Below are positions 26,824-37,548 of a stretch of DNA of 64,000 nt, piece by piece (the stretch's first letter is position 1; each line of letters begins with the position of its first letter). Under the pieces are notes generated by a model that made no database searches, had not been told where the DNA came from, and saw only the letters and a list, made by a program, of their open reading frames with translations. The position numbers and the translations under genes were made by a program. This stretch comes from Dulcicalothrix desertica PCC 7102 (GTDB lineage Bacteria > Cyanobacteriota > Cyanobacteriia > Cyanobacteriales > Nostocaceae): assembly GCF_003991905.1 (NCBI RefSeq), contig NZ_RSCL01000004.1:397934-461933 (forward strand), read 5' to 3'.

Positions 26824-29328
26824 ATGGCAAAACAGTTAAACCTTCTCTCAGGGGGACAGGTAATCACCACAGCCTTGCACACCGAGATGCAACGGTCTTA
26901 TCTTGAATATGCCATGAGTGTGATTGTCGGGCGAGCGTTACCCGATGTCCGCGATGGCTTAAAACCCGTTCACCGTCGCATTTTATACGCGATGCATGAA
27001 TTAGGACTTACACCTGAGCGACCCTACCGAAAATGCGCGCGCGTAGTCGGCGACGTTCTCGGTAAATATCACCCACATGGCGACCAATCGGTTTATGATG
27101 CATTAGTTCGTTTGGTACAAGATTTTTCTAGTCGTTATCCTTTGCTCGCAGGTCACGGTAATTTTGGTAGCGTCGATAACGACCCTCCAGCAGCAATGCG
27201 GTACACAGAAACTCGTCTTGCTTCCCTTGGTCATGAGGGTATGTTGACCGAAATAGGCGAAGAAACAGTTGAGTTTATTGGCAACTTTGATAATTCGCAG
27301 CAAGAACCAACTGTTTTACCAGCGCAGTTACCATTTTTAATCCTCAATGGTTGTGCGGGTATTGCTGTGGGGATGGCGACTAATATACCCCCGCATAATT
27401 TAAATGAAATAGTCGATGGGTTGGTTGCGCTCATTGATAATCCAGAATTACCTGATAGCAAACTATTTGAATTAATACCTGGGCCAGATTTTCCAACGGG
27501 TGGGGAAATTGTTGGTGATTCGGGAATTCGCGAGGCTTATACTACTGGTCGGGGTAGTATTGTTTTACGTGGAATTGCCACAATTGAAGAAATCGCAGCA
27601 ACTAAAGGAACGAAGCGTAAAACGGCGATTATTGTAACTGAGTTACCTTATCAGGTAAATAAGGCGGGTTGGATTGAAAAAATTGCCGAACTTGTTAACC
27701 AAGGACGGATAAATGGCATTTCTGATATCCGTGATGAAAGTGACCGGGATGGGATGCGCGTTGTTATTGAACTTAAACGTGATATTAACCCGCATGAAAT
27801 TCTTCAAGCTTTATATCACCAGAGTGCTTTACAAAGTAACTTCGGCGCCATTTTGCTCGCTTTGGTTGACGGTCAGCCCAGGCAGTTGAGTTTACGTAAT
27901 TTATTACTGGAGTTTTTACGTTTCCGCGAGCAAACCTTAGTACGTCGCTATAGTTATGAATTGGGCAAGGCAGAAAATCGCTCGCATTTGGTAGAAGGTT
28001 TGCTCAAAGCTTTGTCAAATTTGGATGAACTTATTAGTATATTGCGACAGGCGCCTGATGGGAGTACGGCAAAAGTTCAAATTGCCAGCAGGTTAGAGTT
28101 GACCGAAGTTCAAGCTGATGCCATACTCGCTATGCCGTTAAGGCGCCTAACTGGTTTAGAACGACAAAATCTTGAACAAGAGTTTAACGAACTTAGAGAG
28201 CAAATTACTGATCTTCAACGATTATTGGGTGATCGCAAAGAGTTACTAAAATCTCTGAAAAAAGATTTTCGATCTTTGAAAAAAAAGTTTGGTGACGAGC
28301 GTCGAACTCGTATTGGTGCTGAAGCGAAGTTTGAGCCACCAAAGGGAGCGAAGAAAAATTCCGACGACGACACAAAATCAAATCCAACTTCAAAACCCGA
28401 AGTTAAAAGCGAAGAAACAATACTCGAATTAACTCATCGCGGTTATGTTCGACGTTCCCAACCCAACGGTAAAAAACCCAAGGGCGATAATAATTTATCT
28501 GAAAACGATTTTATTCTTCAAACGGTAGATACCAATACCGAAAAGGAATTACTTATCATTACTAGCGGCGCCAAAGTTTATCCAATACGAGTTGGTGATA
28601 TTCCAGTTTCAACCGGACGCTCCGGAACTCGTGGAACTCCATTAATTACTTTACTTAGTAACACCGCTCAAGGCGCCACTGAAGCAATTATCACTCGGTT
28701 CATGCAGCCAGAAAATCAAGACGGTGAAATGATTCTCTTGACTAAGCAAGGACGTATTAAACGATTATCGTTGATGGAGTTTAGCAACTTATCACGTCGC
28801 GGTATTACAATCACTAAACTTAAAGACGATGATGAACTGCTATCTACACAGTTTACAAATCCAGGCGCCTCTGTTGTGCTGGCTTCTTCGGGTGGGCGCC
28901 TGTTAAGGTTTGCAATAAATGACGAACAATTAGCAATAATGGGACGCACCGCAATGGGTGTACAAGCAATGCGTCTACGTTTGAACGAAACAATGGCGGG
29001 TTTCGTGAGCGTTAAAAATTCCACTAATATACTGCTGGTAACTCAAATGGGTTATGCCAAACAAATTTCACTCTCGAATTTACGACTAGCTAACCGAGGT
29101 GATATTGGCACTCAGTCGTGTAAATTTACAAATAAAACCGATGCTTTAGCTGGAATTACAAATGCAATACCACGAGGAGAAGTAGCGCTTATCACCAACC
29201 AACAGCGATTAGTCCGTGTGGCGATTGATACTGTTAAACTTTCAAACCGGGATAGTACGGGTGAAAGTATCCTCCAACTAAATCGTGACGAGAAAATAAT
29301 CTCAGTCGTTGAAATACGACAACCCTAA
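26824..29328 (+). CDS. gyrA: Type IIA topoisomerase subunit A (DNA gyrase A/ParC family)
   Basis: An 834-residue DNA-breaking subunit. The N-terminal domain is typical ([20 protein letters not shown]), the catalytic Tyr lies in [10 protein letters not shown] near residue 125, and six beta-propeller blades form the C-terminal domain. A charged insert ([16 protein letters not shown]) precedes the propeller. The canonical GyrA box (QRRGGKG-like) is replaced by [12 protein letters not shown], so its supercoiling ability is uncertain and a ParC-like role is possible. The quinolone-pocket segment reads [10 protein letters not shown]: Gln occupies the position of E. coli Ser83. It is monocistronic. 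Confidence 0.85.
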   Translation: MAKQLNLLSGGQVITTALHTEMQRSYLEYAMSVIVGRALPDVRDGLKPVHRRILYAMHELGLTPERPYRKCARVVGDVLGKYHPHGDQSVYDALVRLVQDFSSRYPLLAGHGNFGSVDNDPPAAMRYTETRLASLGHEGMLTEIGEETVEFIGNFDNSQQEPTVLPAQLPFLILNGCAGIAVGMATNIPPHNLNEIVDGLVALIDNPELPDSKLFELIPGPDFPTGGEIVGDSGIREAYTTGRGSIVLRGIATIEEIAATKGTKRKTAIIVTELPYQVNKAGWIEKIAELVNQGRINGISDIRDESDRDGMRVVIELKRDINPHEILQALYHQSALQSNFGAILLALVDGQPRQLSLRNLLLEFLRFREQTLVRRYSYELGKAENRSHLVEGLLKALSNLDELISILRQAPDGSTAKVQIASRLELTEVQADAILAMPLRRLTGLERQNLEQEFNELREQITDLQRLLGDRKELLKSLKKDFRSLKKKFGDERRTRIGAEAKFEPPKGAKKNSDDDTKSNPTSKPEVKSEETILELTHRGYVRRSQPNGKKPKGDNNLSENDFILQTVDTNTEKELLIITSGAKVYPIRVGDIPVSTGRSGTRGTPLITLLSNTAQGATEAIITRFMQPENQDGEMILLTKQGRIKRLSLMEFSNLSRRGITITKLKDDDELLSTQFTNPGASVVLASSGGRLLRFAINDEQLAIMGRTAMGVQAMRLRLNETMAGFVSVKNSTNILLVTQMGYAKQISLSNLRLANRGDIGTQSCKFTNKTDALAGITNAIPRGEVALITNQQRLVRVAIDTVKLSNRDSTGESILQLNRDEKIISVVEIRQP

Positions 29329-29527
29329 TTCCTTCAAAGGATATTCAAAAATTAAACTAACCATCCCATAAAAAAATTTCTGAATTTGATACGCATGGTG
29401 TAGTCTCTACATCATGCAATTTTTGTGTCTGGTTATACTTATACAAAATATATATATCAGTAATTTTTATCACATTCTGTCCCAGGTATGATTTTATTAA
29501 AGGTGTGTAACAGAAAAGAAAATATTT

Positions 29528-29545
29528 GTTATATTTATTTACATA
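29528..29545 (+). promoter_or_regulatory. HLR1-like RpaB site upstream of the Hlip gene
   Basis: GTTATATT-TA-TTTACATA fits the known HLR1 pattern of two (G/T)TTACA(A/T)(A/T) half-sites separated by two bases, with a single mismatch. It is 38 bases ahead of the Hlip ATG. RpaB at HLR1 elements controls high-light genes, so high-light induction is likely. Confidence 0.6.
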
Positions 29546-29583
29546 AGACCTTAAGCTTTTAATTCCAATTTGGAGTAGTAACC

Positions 29584-29769
29584 ATGCAAAATACAACAGC
29601 AACCAATATTAACGCACCAGTAATGCAAGACCGTAATGCTTGGCGTTGGGGATTTACTCCACAAGCAGAAATTTGGAATGGTCGTTTAGCAATGATTGGT
29701 TTTTTAGCAGCAGCTTTGATTGAAATTTTTTCTGGTAAAGGCTTTTTACACTTCTGGGGCATTTTTTAA
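29584..29769 (+). CDS. High-light-inducible chlorophyll-binding protein (Hlip/Scp)
   Basis: A 61-residue, single-helix thylakoid protein. It has the ExxNGRxAMIGF signature of the chlorophyll a/b-binding family (AEIWNGRLAMIGFLAAALIEI), which binds chlorophyll and carotenoid. Such proteins protect photosystem II assembly and chlorophyll recycling under strong light. GGAG lies nine bases before the ATG. A strong terminator follows at 29817. Confidence 0.95.
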   Translation: MQNTTATNINAPVMQDRNAWRWGFTPQAEIWNGRLAMIGFLAAALIEIFSGKGFLHFWGIF

Positions 29770-29816
29770 GTTCAAATATAACTGTCTTGAATTGATACCC
29801 TGTAGATGTTATATAA

Positions 29817-29852
29817 CCTGGGAAGATAAGTGCCTATCCTCCCAGGCTTTTT
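29817..29852 (+). terminator. Intrinsic terminator of the Hlip gene
   Basis: Stem CCTGGGA...TATC paired with ...TCCCAGG, with a T-run (GGCTTTTTAAATTTTT) about 50 bases after the Hlip stop. Confidence 0.75.
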
Positions 29853-29939
29853 AAATTTTTATATAATATTCTTTACATAAATCAATTTAAATTTACATTA
29901 CTTAACTTTTTGAGCAATTTTTTATATACAAATTAGACA

Positions 29940-29977
29940 TAAAAATCAAAACCTGGAAGTTATAAAACACCCAGGTT
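29940..29977 (-). terminator. Candidate terminator of the sigA gene
   Basis: Minus-strand stem AACCTGG / CCAGGTT with a 14-base loop, followed by TTGATTTTTATG, about 145 bases after the SigA stop. A GTCATTGTCAGCG-type repeat lies between. Confidence 0.5.
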
Positions 29978-30121
29978 CATATTATGACGCTAATTAAAAA
30001 GTTGACTAGAAGTTTAACTTGTCATTGTCAGCGCAGCGAAGAACCTAAGGTTTAACTATATATACCAGATGCTTCACCGGGCGTGACTCATGACAAACAG
30101 GGGGACATTTGAAAATATCCT

Positions 30122-31294
30122 TTAACGAATATACTCTTTCAAAACGCTATTGCGGTTAGGATGGCGCAACTTACGAAGTGCTTTAGCTTCGATTTGACGA
30201 ATTCGTTCGCGTGTGACGTTAAAGATTTGTCCAATTTCTTCTAAAGTTTTCATGCGACCGTCATCTAGTCCATATCTTAAACGCAGTACATCACGTTCAC
30301 GAGGGCTAAGACTATCAAGAACTTTTTCGAGGTCTTCGCGCAATAAATTCTTAGACACTTGGTCTTCGGGTGTTTCACCATCCGATTCAATAAAGTCGCC
30401 TAATCGAGAATCTTCTTCCTTACCGATAGGAGTTTCTAACGAAATAGGTAATTGCGCTGACTTAGCAATAAACCTTAACTTCTCAATAGTCATCTCCATG
30501 CGGGTAGCAATTTCTTCCTCAGTAGGTTTGCGACCCATTTCTTGAGAAAGTAACTTCGTTGTTTTCTTTATACGTGAAATGGTTTCGTAAAGGTGGACTG
30601 GTAAACGAATAGTACGTGATTGGTCGGCAATTGCGCGTGTAATAGCTTGACGAATCCACCATGTCGCATAAGTTGAGAATTTGTAACCTTTTTCATGGTC
30701 AAACTTCTCAGCCGCGCGAATCAAACCAAGACTTCCTTCTTGTATCAAATCTTGGAAAGACAGCCCACGATTCATATACTTCTTGGCAATTGAAACCACA
30801 AGACGCAGGTTGGACTGCACCATTTTATCTTTTGCCCGACGCCCGATGTGCAAACGATAGCGGAATTGTGGTAATGTTAATTGCACAGCCTCAGCCCACT
30901 CGCTATCTCTGGGGTCACGGTCTAATTGCTGGGACAATTTTTCTCGAATTCTTTCCAATTCGAGTAAATCAGCAATTTTACGCGCTAATTCGATTTCTTC
31001 ATCCGCACGAAGCAAACGAATTCGACCGATTTCTTGTAAGTAAAGACGGATCGAATCTTCGGTGTAATGCTTCTTCTTGGACTGTGCCCGACGACGCGAT
31101 TTAGCGGCTTTTCCAGACTTTGCGTCGTCCTCATCAGATGTCGGTTCTAGAAAATCATCGATTTCGCCATCATCGCCAAGTAGCAAGTCCTCTTCATCAT
31201 CTATTAAGAGTTCCTCTAACTCGAAATCAGGCTGATTTGTGACTACTAGATCAGGCTGAAATATATTTTCGAGTACGTTATTAGCCTGGTTCAT
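30122..31294 (-). CDS. rpoD: Primary RNA polymerase sigma factor SigA (group 1)
   Basis: A 390-residue principal sigma factor. The acidic N terminus and basic linker ([10 protein letters not shown]) precede region 1.2 ([12 protein letters not shown]). Region 2 is invariant ([35 protein letters not shown]). Region 3 and region 4 with the -35-recognising HTH ([20 protein letters not shown]) follow. The long Asp/Glu-rich leader and overall length are those of cyanobacterial SigA rather than the shorter group 2 factors. A 1.7-kb gene-poor region lies upstream. Confidence 0.96.
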   Translation of the reverse strand: MNQANNVLENIFQPDLVVTNQPDFELEELLIDDEEDLLLGDDGEIDDFLEPTSDEDDAKSGKAAKSRRRAQSKKKHYTEDSIRLYLQEIGRIRLLRADEEIELARKIADLLELERIREKLSQQLDRDPRDSEWAEAVQLTLPQFRYRLHIGRRAKDKMVQSNLRLVVSIAKKYMNRGLSFQDLIQEGSLGLIRAAEKFDHEKGYKFSTYATWWIRQAITRAIADQSRTIRLPVHLYETISRIKKTTKLLSQEMGRKPTEEEIATRMEMTIEKLRFIAKSAQLPISLETPIGKEEDSRLGDFIESDGETPEDQVSKNLLREDLEKVLDSLSPRERDVLRLRYGLDDGRMKTLEEIGQIFNVTRERIRQIEAKALRKLRHPNRNSVLKEYIR

Positions 31295-32995
31295 GCCGCG
31301 TTCCTCATGCTCCTTGCAGAATCAATTACTCAAGACAAAATTGCAGTTGCTCGCGTGACGAGCTTTGAATATCATCCCTACAACTAGGGTAATGACTAAT
31401 TTAGCTAAAAAATGTTCAGACATGTTACATATTTCATCTAAAAAAATATGCAAACAAATTTCCGAAACTTAACCCACAGCAAGAATGCTTAAAAAGGGTT
31501 TTAAAGACATACTGCACACCATCCAATAGCTACTGCCGATTAAATACTCATACATTGAGCCTTTCTCAGAAATAGCAATTGAGTTTGGCATTGTTTATTA
31601 AGTGAAAAACACTTTATGTTGCTCACGCACATGCAGTTGCGATTGAATTACCTGTTACAGACCTTCAACCTAAATTACACCTTACAAAAAAACATCTTTA
31701 CTAATGGGATGAAGATATTTTTTTGTCAAGACTTTTTAGATTGTAGCCTGTTTCACAAAAATTGCACTTATTTTGTGTAATATCCGTGAAAGAACTTTAA
31801 TCAACAAAGCCTGTTATATCAAATAGAAATTTTGAGCGGCAACCGTACACTTGAACTTTACCCAAATCTTAACTATAACCACCAAGAAATTATTGTTAAT
31901 TTCTTTGAAGAGGCACGTCAAAATGCAGGAAAACTTTGCACGGATTTGCCAAAACCTCAATCATTTGGTAAGCAAGCGTTCTCGTAAGTGGTTTTGTTAC
32001 CAAAAACTATTTCTAACAGTTTTGCATTACACAACAAAAGCATATTTTTGAATGAAATACGGGTGAAAACACATTACTCGGTAACTACTACTTACTCTAA
32101 CTCGCTACGGGATACAGCAGAACAAGTAAGGGAAGTAACAACCATTTTCTTGCTGGAAGCGAGAAAACTCGATACTTAGACCCTAGACAAAACATAAATG
32201 CCTTTACCAAGCATCTATACTTAAAGGCGCCTTTTCCTATAGACAAGTGAAGCTTTGCAAGTTTAATGCCGCAATCACCGTTTTTTGAGATAAGCCAATA
32301 TTTTAATCAAGTGGCTTCGCTTGAAATTAAGGCAACCAGCAGCAAAATATCTGCGGGGTACAGTAAAAATTAGCCATACGTCGCTAATTAATTTAACTCT
32401 AGCTTATTTAATTTTAATCGCACGAGGACGTGCTACTGAAATGTCAACCCTGTGAGACTTGACAAACTGTTCTTATTGTATACAACGTATTTTAATCAAT
32501 TCAAAACGAGTTTGACACTCAGGACTAACAATATTAACCCACTTGATACAAAAATGCATAGTAAACCCAGAAAAATACTCACCTCACACACCTCATACCA
32601 CGCAAATTCTATCTACAACAGCTATTCACAGCAGTTAATGCAACACGTTTTTTGCGACAGTAGCTCGTTGTATTTATTAGAACAATTATACTGAGAAGCG
32701 CTCTTTCCCCTGTTTACTTAATACTTCCAACCAAATCACTATCTATATACTGAGATTTCCTAATTGTCAGCTTTTGATGACAATACTGTTCACTGTCCTG
32801 AGTACATCTACTTTTTATTACGAGATGTAAAGTTTTATGAAGATAGGTAAGTAGATTAAATTAGCATATCAGATTTTGGCAAATATGCACTATAAGTTAG
32901 TGCTATGCATAACTATGGTGAAGACTTATGCACAAAACTTTACAAAGTTTAGTAAGATAACCTCATAACAAAAATGAGTATTTTTTCTTATTGAC
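31295..32995. other. 1.7-kb gene-poor region between sigA and ndhD
   Basis: No convincing gene. A frame at 31790-32179 is interrupted once by TAA (31985-31987) and then resumes at a GTG; both halves have plausible composition but no recognised family. A frame at 32452-32694 also lacks support. A small inverted repeat (ACATCTT...AAGATATTTTTTT, about 31689-31723) has a T-run and could end a short RNA. It should hold the promoters of both flanking genes. Confidence 0.45.
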
Positions 32996-34681
32996 ATGGC
33001 GGAACATTTTCCCTGGCTAACCGCGATCATCTTCTTACCACTAGTTGCTTCGCTTGCAATTCCATTTTTACCTGATAAAGATGGCAAGCAAGTGCGGTGG
33101 TACGCTTTAGGAGTAGGTATCGCCGATTTAGTACTGATGTGCTATGCATTTTGGAAGCACTACGATGCAACTAGTGCGAAGTTTCAGCTTGCGGAGAATT
33201 ATGCCTGGGTACCCCAGATAGGTCTGAATTGGGCGGTTTCTGTTGATGGATTGTCAGTTCCGCTGGTACTGTTGGCTGGGTTTGTAACGACACTCGCTAT
33301 TTTCTCTGCATGGCAAGTAGACAGGCGCCCACGTTTATTTTATGCGCTGATGCTGGTTTTATATTCGGCGCAGATAGGCGTGTTCGTAGCGCAAGACTTG
33401 CTACTGTTTTTCATCATGTGGGAAGTCGAGTTGGTACCCGTTTACTTACTGGTTTCGATTTGGGGTGGACAAAGACGTCGCTATGCAGCAACAAAATTCA
33501 TACTATATACAGCGGCAGCATCTATATTTATTCTTGTAGCAGCTCTTGGAATGGGGCTTTATGGTGGTGGCGATTTAACTTTCGATATTGCTGCACTCGC
33601 TTTAAAAGATTATCCAATTGGTTTAGAACTTTTTTTGTATGCTGGGTTACTGATTGCATTTGGTGTCAAGCTAGCAATTTTCCCGTTACATACTTGGCTA
33701 CCTGATGCTCACGGTGAAGCTTCTGCTCCTGTATCAATGATTTTGGCGGGTGTACTCCTCAAAATGGGTGGATACGGGTTGATTCGCATCAATATGGAGC
33801 TTCTTGGTGATGCTCATATATATTTCGCTCCAGTTTTAGCAATACTTGGTGTCATCAATATTATCTACGGCGCCTTAAATTCGTTGGCTCAAAAAAACAT
33901 GAAGCGTCGGTTGGCGTATTCATCAGTATCGCACATGGGTTTTGTGTTGCTAGGTATCGCCTCGTTTACTGACCTGGGGATCAATGGCGCCATGCTACAA
34001 ATGATTTCTCACGGTTTGATAGCAGCAGTACTGTTCTTTTTAGCTGGAGTAACTTACGACCGAACCCACACAATGGCAATGGAAGAAATGGGTGGTGTTG
34101 GGCAGGTAATGCCAAAAGTATTTGCCCTGTTTACAATTGGCGCAATGGCTTCGTTAGCGTTACCTGGAATGAGTAGTTTTGCTAGCGAACTCGCTGTGTT
34201 TGTTGGTCTGACAAGCAGTGACATTTACAGTTCAACGTTCTGTACAGTGACCGTTTTCCTATCTGCTGTTGGCGTAATTCTTACCCCAATTTACCTATTA
34301 TCGTTACTCAAACAGGTATTTTATGGTAACGGCGCCGTACTCCAATGCGAAATAGGAAGCGGTGGTTTACAAGCTTTAGAAACAGAAGATGTAGTTTGTT
34401 TCGGTACCGACTGCGTTCTTCCTACCAAATCAGTTTACCGCGATGCTAGCGCCCGCGAAGTATTTATTGCTGCTAGCTTCCTAGTGCTGATTATCGGTAT
34501 AGGTTTGTATCCTAGATTTACGATGAAAATTTACGATGCAAAAACTGTTGCAATTAATACTCAAATACGCGCTTCTTATACACAAATAGCAAACAGCAAT
34601 CCTGGTATCTATGCTCAAGGATTATTAGCTCCTACAATCTCAGAAACAGAAACCGCGACTGTTTTAGGAACTTTTAAATAG
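32996..34681 (+). CDS. ndhD: NAD(P)H dehydrogenase subunit 4 (NdhD)
   Basis: A 561-residue antiporter-like proton-pumping subunit of the thylakoid NDH-1 complex, with about 14 membrane helices. The conserved Glu of helix 5 ([13 protein letters not shown]), the key Lys ([19 protein letters not shown]) and the lysine region of helix 12 are present. A short cysteine-containing insert (CEIGSGG, CFGTDC) in a loop near residue 465 is found in some cyanobacterial paralogues. No ndhF is adjacent, so the usual ndhF-ndhD pair is split here. A terminator follows. Confidence 0.93.
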   Translation: MAEHFPWLTAIIFLPLVASLAIPFLPDKDGKQVRWYALGVGIADLVLMCYAFWKHYDATSAKFQLAENYAWVPQIGLNWAVSVDGLSVPLVLLAGFVTTLAIFSAWQVDRRPRLFYALMLVLYSAQIGVFVAQDLLLFFIMWEVELVPVYLLVSIWGGQRRRYAATKFILYTAAASIFILVAALGMGLYGGGDLTFDIAALALKDYPIGLELFLYAGLLIAFGVKLAIFPLHTWLPDAHGEASAPVSMILAGVLLKMGGYGLIRINMELLGDAHIYFAPVLAILGVINIIYGALNSLAQKNMKRRLAYSSVSHMGFVLLGIASFTDLGINGAMLQMISHGLIAAVLFFLAGVTYDRTHTMAMEEMGGVGQVMPKVFALFTIGAMASLALPGMSSFASELAVFVGLTSSDIYSSTFCTVTVFLSAVGVILTPIYLLSLLKQVFYGNGAVLQCEIGSGGLQALETEDVVCFGTDCVLPTKSVYRDASAREVFIAASFLVLIIGIGLYPRFTMKIYDAKTVAINTQIRASYTQIANSNPGIYAQGLLAPTISETETATVLGTFK

Positions 34682-34721
34682 ATATACCAGTTTGTGTTAA
34701 CCTCTACCTCTGAATCCTTAC

Positions 34722-34756
34722 GAGCAGTCGTCTATAGAAAGCGTCTGCTTTTTTTT
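34722..34756 (+). terminator. Intrinsic terminator of ndhD
   Basis: AGCAG-x-CG ... CG-x-CTGCT stem followed by TTTTTTTT, 40 bases after the NdhD stop. Confidence 0.65.
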
Positions 34757-34761
34757 GCGTG

Positions 34762-35490
34762 TTACATTACACATGGCACCAAACCTAAATAGCGAACACC
34801 AATGGGGGTAATTTCAAATCTACAAGGCAATATCTCAACACCCATAGCAAAAGCATTTCTCAGCAACTTACCGTATACAGGGTCAGTGCTGTCACCTGGA
34901 GCAAACTCCGTACAATCTGCTCGGTTAATAAAATAAAGCATTACCGCACGACTGTGAGGTAACAAAGCCGTTAACTCCCGCAAATGCTTTTGCCCACGTG
35001 TAGTCTCTGTATCAGGAAACAGCGCTAACCGACCCGATGCCAAAGTTGTATTTTTGACTTCAACATAAACAGGTAAGTCTGTATCATTCCCCGTCAACAA
35101 AAAATCAATACGACTCTTTTTGTCAATTCCGTAAGGTACTTCACCCTTAATAAAAGTGTAATTTCCCAATTCTGGAAATAAATGCTGTGCGAGGGCAAGC
35201 TTTATAATTCGATTGGGTAAAGCAGTATTAATGCCCACCCAAGTTGGTTCATTATCGTTGACTTGTATAAGTTCCAGGGTATAAGCTAGCTTGCGTGCTT
35301 CGTTGTCGCTTTTCGACAGCATAACCGGACTACCTGGTGTTGATACTCCCGTCATCGGGCCAGTATTGGGACAGTGTGCAGTGACTACTTCTCCTGAAGC
35401 AAGTTCGACATCCGCAAAAAACCGCTTGTAGCGTTTTACGAAAATTCCAGAGTATAAAGGTGGATAGTAGTATAAATAATCATCAGTCAT
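34762..35490 (-). CDS. sfsA: SfsA family protein (DNA/RNA nuclease SfsA)
   Basis: A 242-residue protein. The N-terminal OB-like part has the CPNTGPMTG motif and the C-terminal nuclease fold has RIDFLLT, VYVEVKNTTL (metal-binding E-x-K) and PDTETTRGQKHLREL, all diagnostic of SfsA. The original name (sugar fermentation stimulation) reflects an E. coli phenotype; the fold suggests a nuclease. It is divergent from the next gene, with 24 bases between start codons. Confidence 0.95.
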   Translation of the reverse strand: MTDDYLYYYPPLYSGIFVKRYKRFFADVELASGEVVTAHCPNTGPMTGVSTPGSPVMLSKSDNEARKLAYTLELIQVNDNEPTWVGINTALPNRIIKLALAQHLFPELGNYTFIKGEVPYGIDKKSRIDFLLTGNDTDLPVYVEVKNTTLASGRLALFPDTETTRGQKHLRELTALLPHSRAVMLYFINRADCTEFAPGDSTDPVYGKLLRNAFAMGVEILPCRFEITPIGVRYLGLVPCVM

Positions 35491-35514
35491 TGATTTGTGT
35501 ACTTTAACTAAACT

Positions 35515-36255
35515 ATGTTACATTCTGTAAAAATTTTAGAACCAACCGATTTGTGGTATCTACAAAACAATATCAACAAAGAAACAAACAAACACTATCA
35601 TCCCACCAAAAATATTCCGTTTGTCCAGCAATTAGAAATAAAACTTGAAAATTCAGGTGTAGTGGTTCAAAAAGGCGCCATGCACAGTTGTTTTGGTCTC
35701 CTTAGCTACGGAGTTTACAAAACCGATAATCGCCTTAAAGATGTTTGGGTATCGTTAATGACCGAGATTGATTATAATGCACCCGTTTATCGCGGTACAG
35801 GCGTAATCAAGCTTGAGCCGAAGCAGAAAGGTTCTTTTTTAGACTACACTGCAATTGATATTACAGACGATGAGCAATGGGAATTCGATGATGGTATATT
35901 CCAATTTTGCTCTGATAATGTGGTACTAGGCGCCAAAAAGTTAAATTGGCGGCAAATGGCAGGTTCAGCAGATGGTAGATGGAGAATTGCAATTAAAGCA
36001 TTACCAGGACAAAATGCGAAAGTTGTCACAGGAACATTGGCGCCAGCAAAAGTAATAGAGCTTAGAAAAGACGAAGTTTTAATCGCTGATTATGATATGG
36101 TTAAAGGCTTCACAAATGGAATTAAAGAAGAATACTCGAAGTTAGGATACTTTGGTAAAGGCGGTGGTGAAGGTTATGTGTGGACTTACACTGTAAGTAA
36201 CCGTTCAGGGGGGCGCCTATTAGTATCCGAAACGGATGGAATGGGTATTAGTTGA
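35515..36255 (+). CDS. Uncharacterised protein, possibly AIM24-like
   Basis: A 246-residue soluble beta-rich protein. The segment VQQLEIKLENSGVVVQKG and the C-terminal YFGKGGGEGYVWTYTVSN resemble the repeated strands of the AIM24/DUF124 fold (a GEG turn before a long strand). The similarity is weak and I could not align it. No signal peptide or membrane segment is seen. It starts 24 bases from sfsA on the opposite strand, so the two share one short promoter region. Confidence 0.5.
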   Translation: MLHSVKILEPTDLWYLQNNINKETNKHYHPTKNIPFVQQLEIKLENSGVVVQKGAMHSCFGLLSYGVYKTDNRLKDVWVSLMTEIDYNAPVYRGTGVIKLEPKQKGSFLDYTAIDITDDEQWEFDDGIFQFCSDNVVLGAKKLNWRQMAGSADGRWRIAIKALPGQNAKVVTGTLAPAKVIELRKDEVLIADYDMVKGFTNGIKEEYSKLGYFGKGGGEGYVWTYTVSNRSGGRLLVSETDGMGIS

Positions 36256-36533
36256 AATTAACTAATTATTAAATCTCCCAATCCTCTTAAAAAAGGAGGA
36301 TTTATAACAATAATTTTACTCTCAACGTCTTGAGGGTCAAAAAACATGTTTTTGCTAACAAGTATATTTCTTTGAGTATTATGACTTTAATATCATTTTA
36401 ATTCACAAATAATACTGTTTTAGTCAGGTTCTTTACACAGACTTTATTTCATTAATTAAATAAAAATTTAAATAGAAAAAGGATAGATATTTTTTAATAG
36501 TTCACTTGAAGCTGATAAGTAAAATAAAGAACA

Positions 36534-37472
36534 ATGAAAGAGTTTTTTCAAGGTTTTCATATCAAGTTAGCTCAATATATTAGCTATAACTCCAAAGAAT
36601 TAGTTACAAATCCTCAATGGTTCATAATGCGGCGAATGGGTAGGTTCAATGCTATTCGCAAATGGAAAGGTGAGAGTTTTACTTCTTATAAGGCGCCATC
36701 TATCCAACAGACAGAATCAAGTATTTTTACCAACATAAATATAGATAACGTCATTGCTAACTTAGAAAAATATGGATTGTATCAAGGGTTACAGTTACCT
36801 GAACATATAATAAATAATATACTGAAGTTTGCTTATAGCACAAACTGCTACGCGGGTAAAAATCCGAAACAGGGTTTTCATATTCACGAAAAAGATAAAG
36901 CACAAGCTTTTTGTAAACAAAAAATATTAGTAGGTAAATATTTTAATACTGCATTGCAATGCCAAGCTATTAACATGCTGCAAAATGATCTTATTTTACA
37001 GGAAATTGCAGCAAAATACCTTAAAACTAAACCAGTACATATATCAAACTCGCTTTTTTGGAGTTTTCCTAGTAATTCAACTTTTTTTGAACAGTCAAAA
37101 GCTGCACAAGTTTTTCACTGCGACCTTGATGACTATAAATTTCTGAAGTTTTTCTTCTATATAACCGATGTTGATTTGAATAGTGGTCCACATGTATATA
37201 TACTGGGTAGCCATAATCGAAAGAAACTTTTGTATCAGCTATTGCGAGGGCGCGCGACTGAGCAAGATTTGATAGATTACTATGGAAAAGAAAATATAGT
37301 TTCAATTACAGGTTCGCGCGGTTGGGGATTTGCCGAAGATACGTTCGGTTATCATAAAGGAAGCGCACCACTAACTCAACCTCGTTTAATGTTACAGGTT
37401 GAGTTTGCTAGTAAAGATTATGAAATGCAGCACGATTTAATCGAACCTCGCTATCTTAAATCTATTTTGTAA
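36534..37472 (+). CDS. Phytanoyl-CoA dioxygenase-like Fe(II)/2-oxoglutarate oxygenase
   Basis: A 312-residue protein. The iron-binding HxD is visible in VFHCDLDDYKFLKFFFY (near residue 198) and the distal His plus 2-oxoglutarate Arg in FGYHKGSAPLTQPRLMLQVEF (near 280). The GPHVYILGSH stretch between them is typical of PhyH proteins, which hydroxylate lipids or secondary metabolites. The N-terminal 80 residues carry no known domain. No biosynthetic cluster is adjacent, so the substrate is open. Confidence 0.75.
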   Translation: MKEFFQGFHIKLAQYISYNSKELVTNPQWFIMRRMGRFNAIRKWKGESFTSYKAPSIQQTESSIFTNINIDNVIANLEKYGLYQGLQLPEHIINNILKFAYSTNCYAGKNPKQGFHIHEKDKAQAFCKQKILVGKYFNTALQCQAINMLQNDLILQEIAAKYLKTKPVHISNSLFWSFPSNSTFFEQSKAAQVFHCDLDDYKFLKFFFYITDVDLNSGPHVYILGSHNRKKLLYQLLRGRATEQDLIDYYGKENIVSITGSRGWGFAEDTFGYHKGSAPLTQPRLMLQVEFASKDYEMQHDLIEPRYLKSIL

Positions 37473-37548
37473 ATGATTCTAAATTAATCACGTCTATTGC
37501 CAAGCGTTTATACTAGTAAGTTAGGATGAATATTTTTACGCCATAGCC

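Noticed and set aside
31988-32179. 63-codon frame starting with GTG after the sigA gap
   Set aside because: Directly continues an interrupted frame, no RBS, no family similarity; described in the region entry rather than called as a gene.
32452-32694. 80-codon plus-strand frame
   Set aside because: Composition and order look random, no RBS or conserved motif, in an AT-rich gap.
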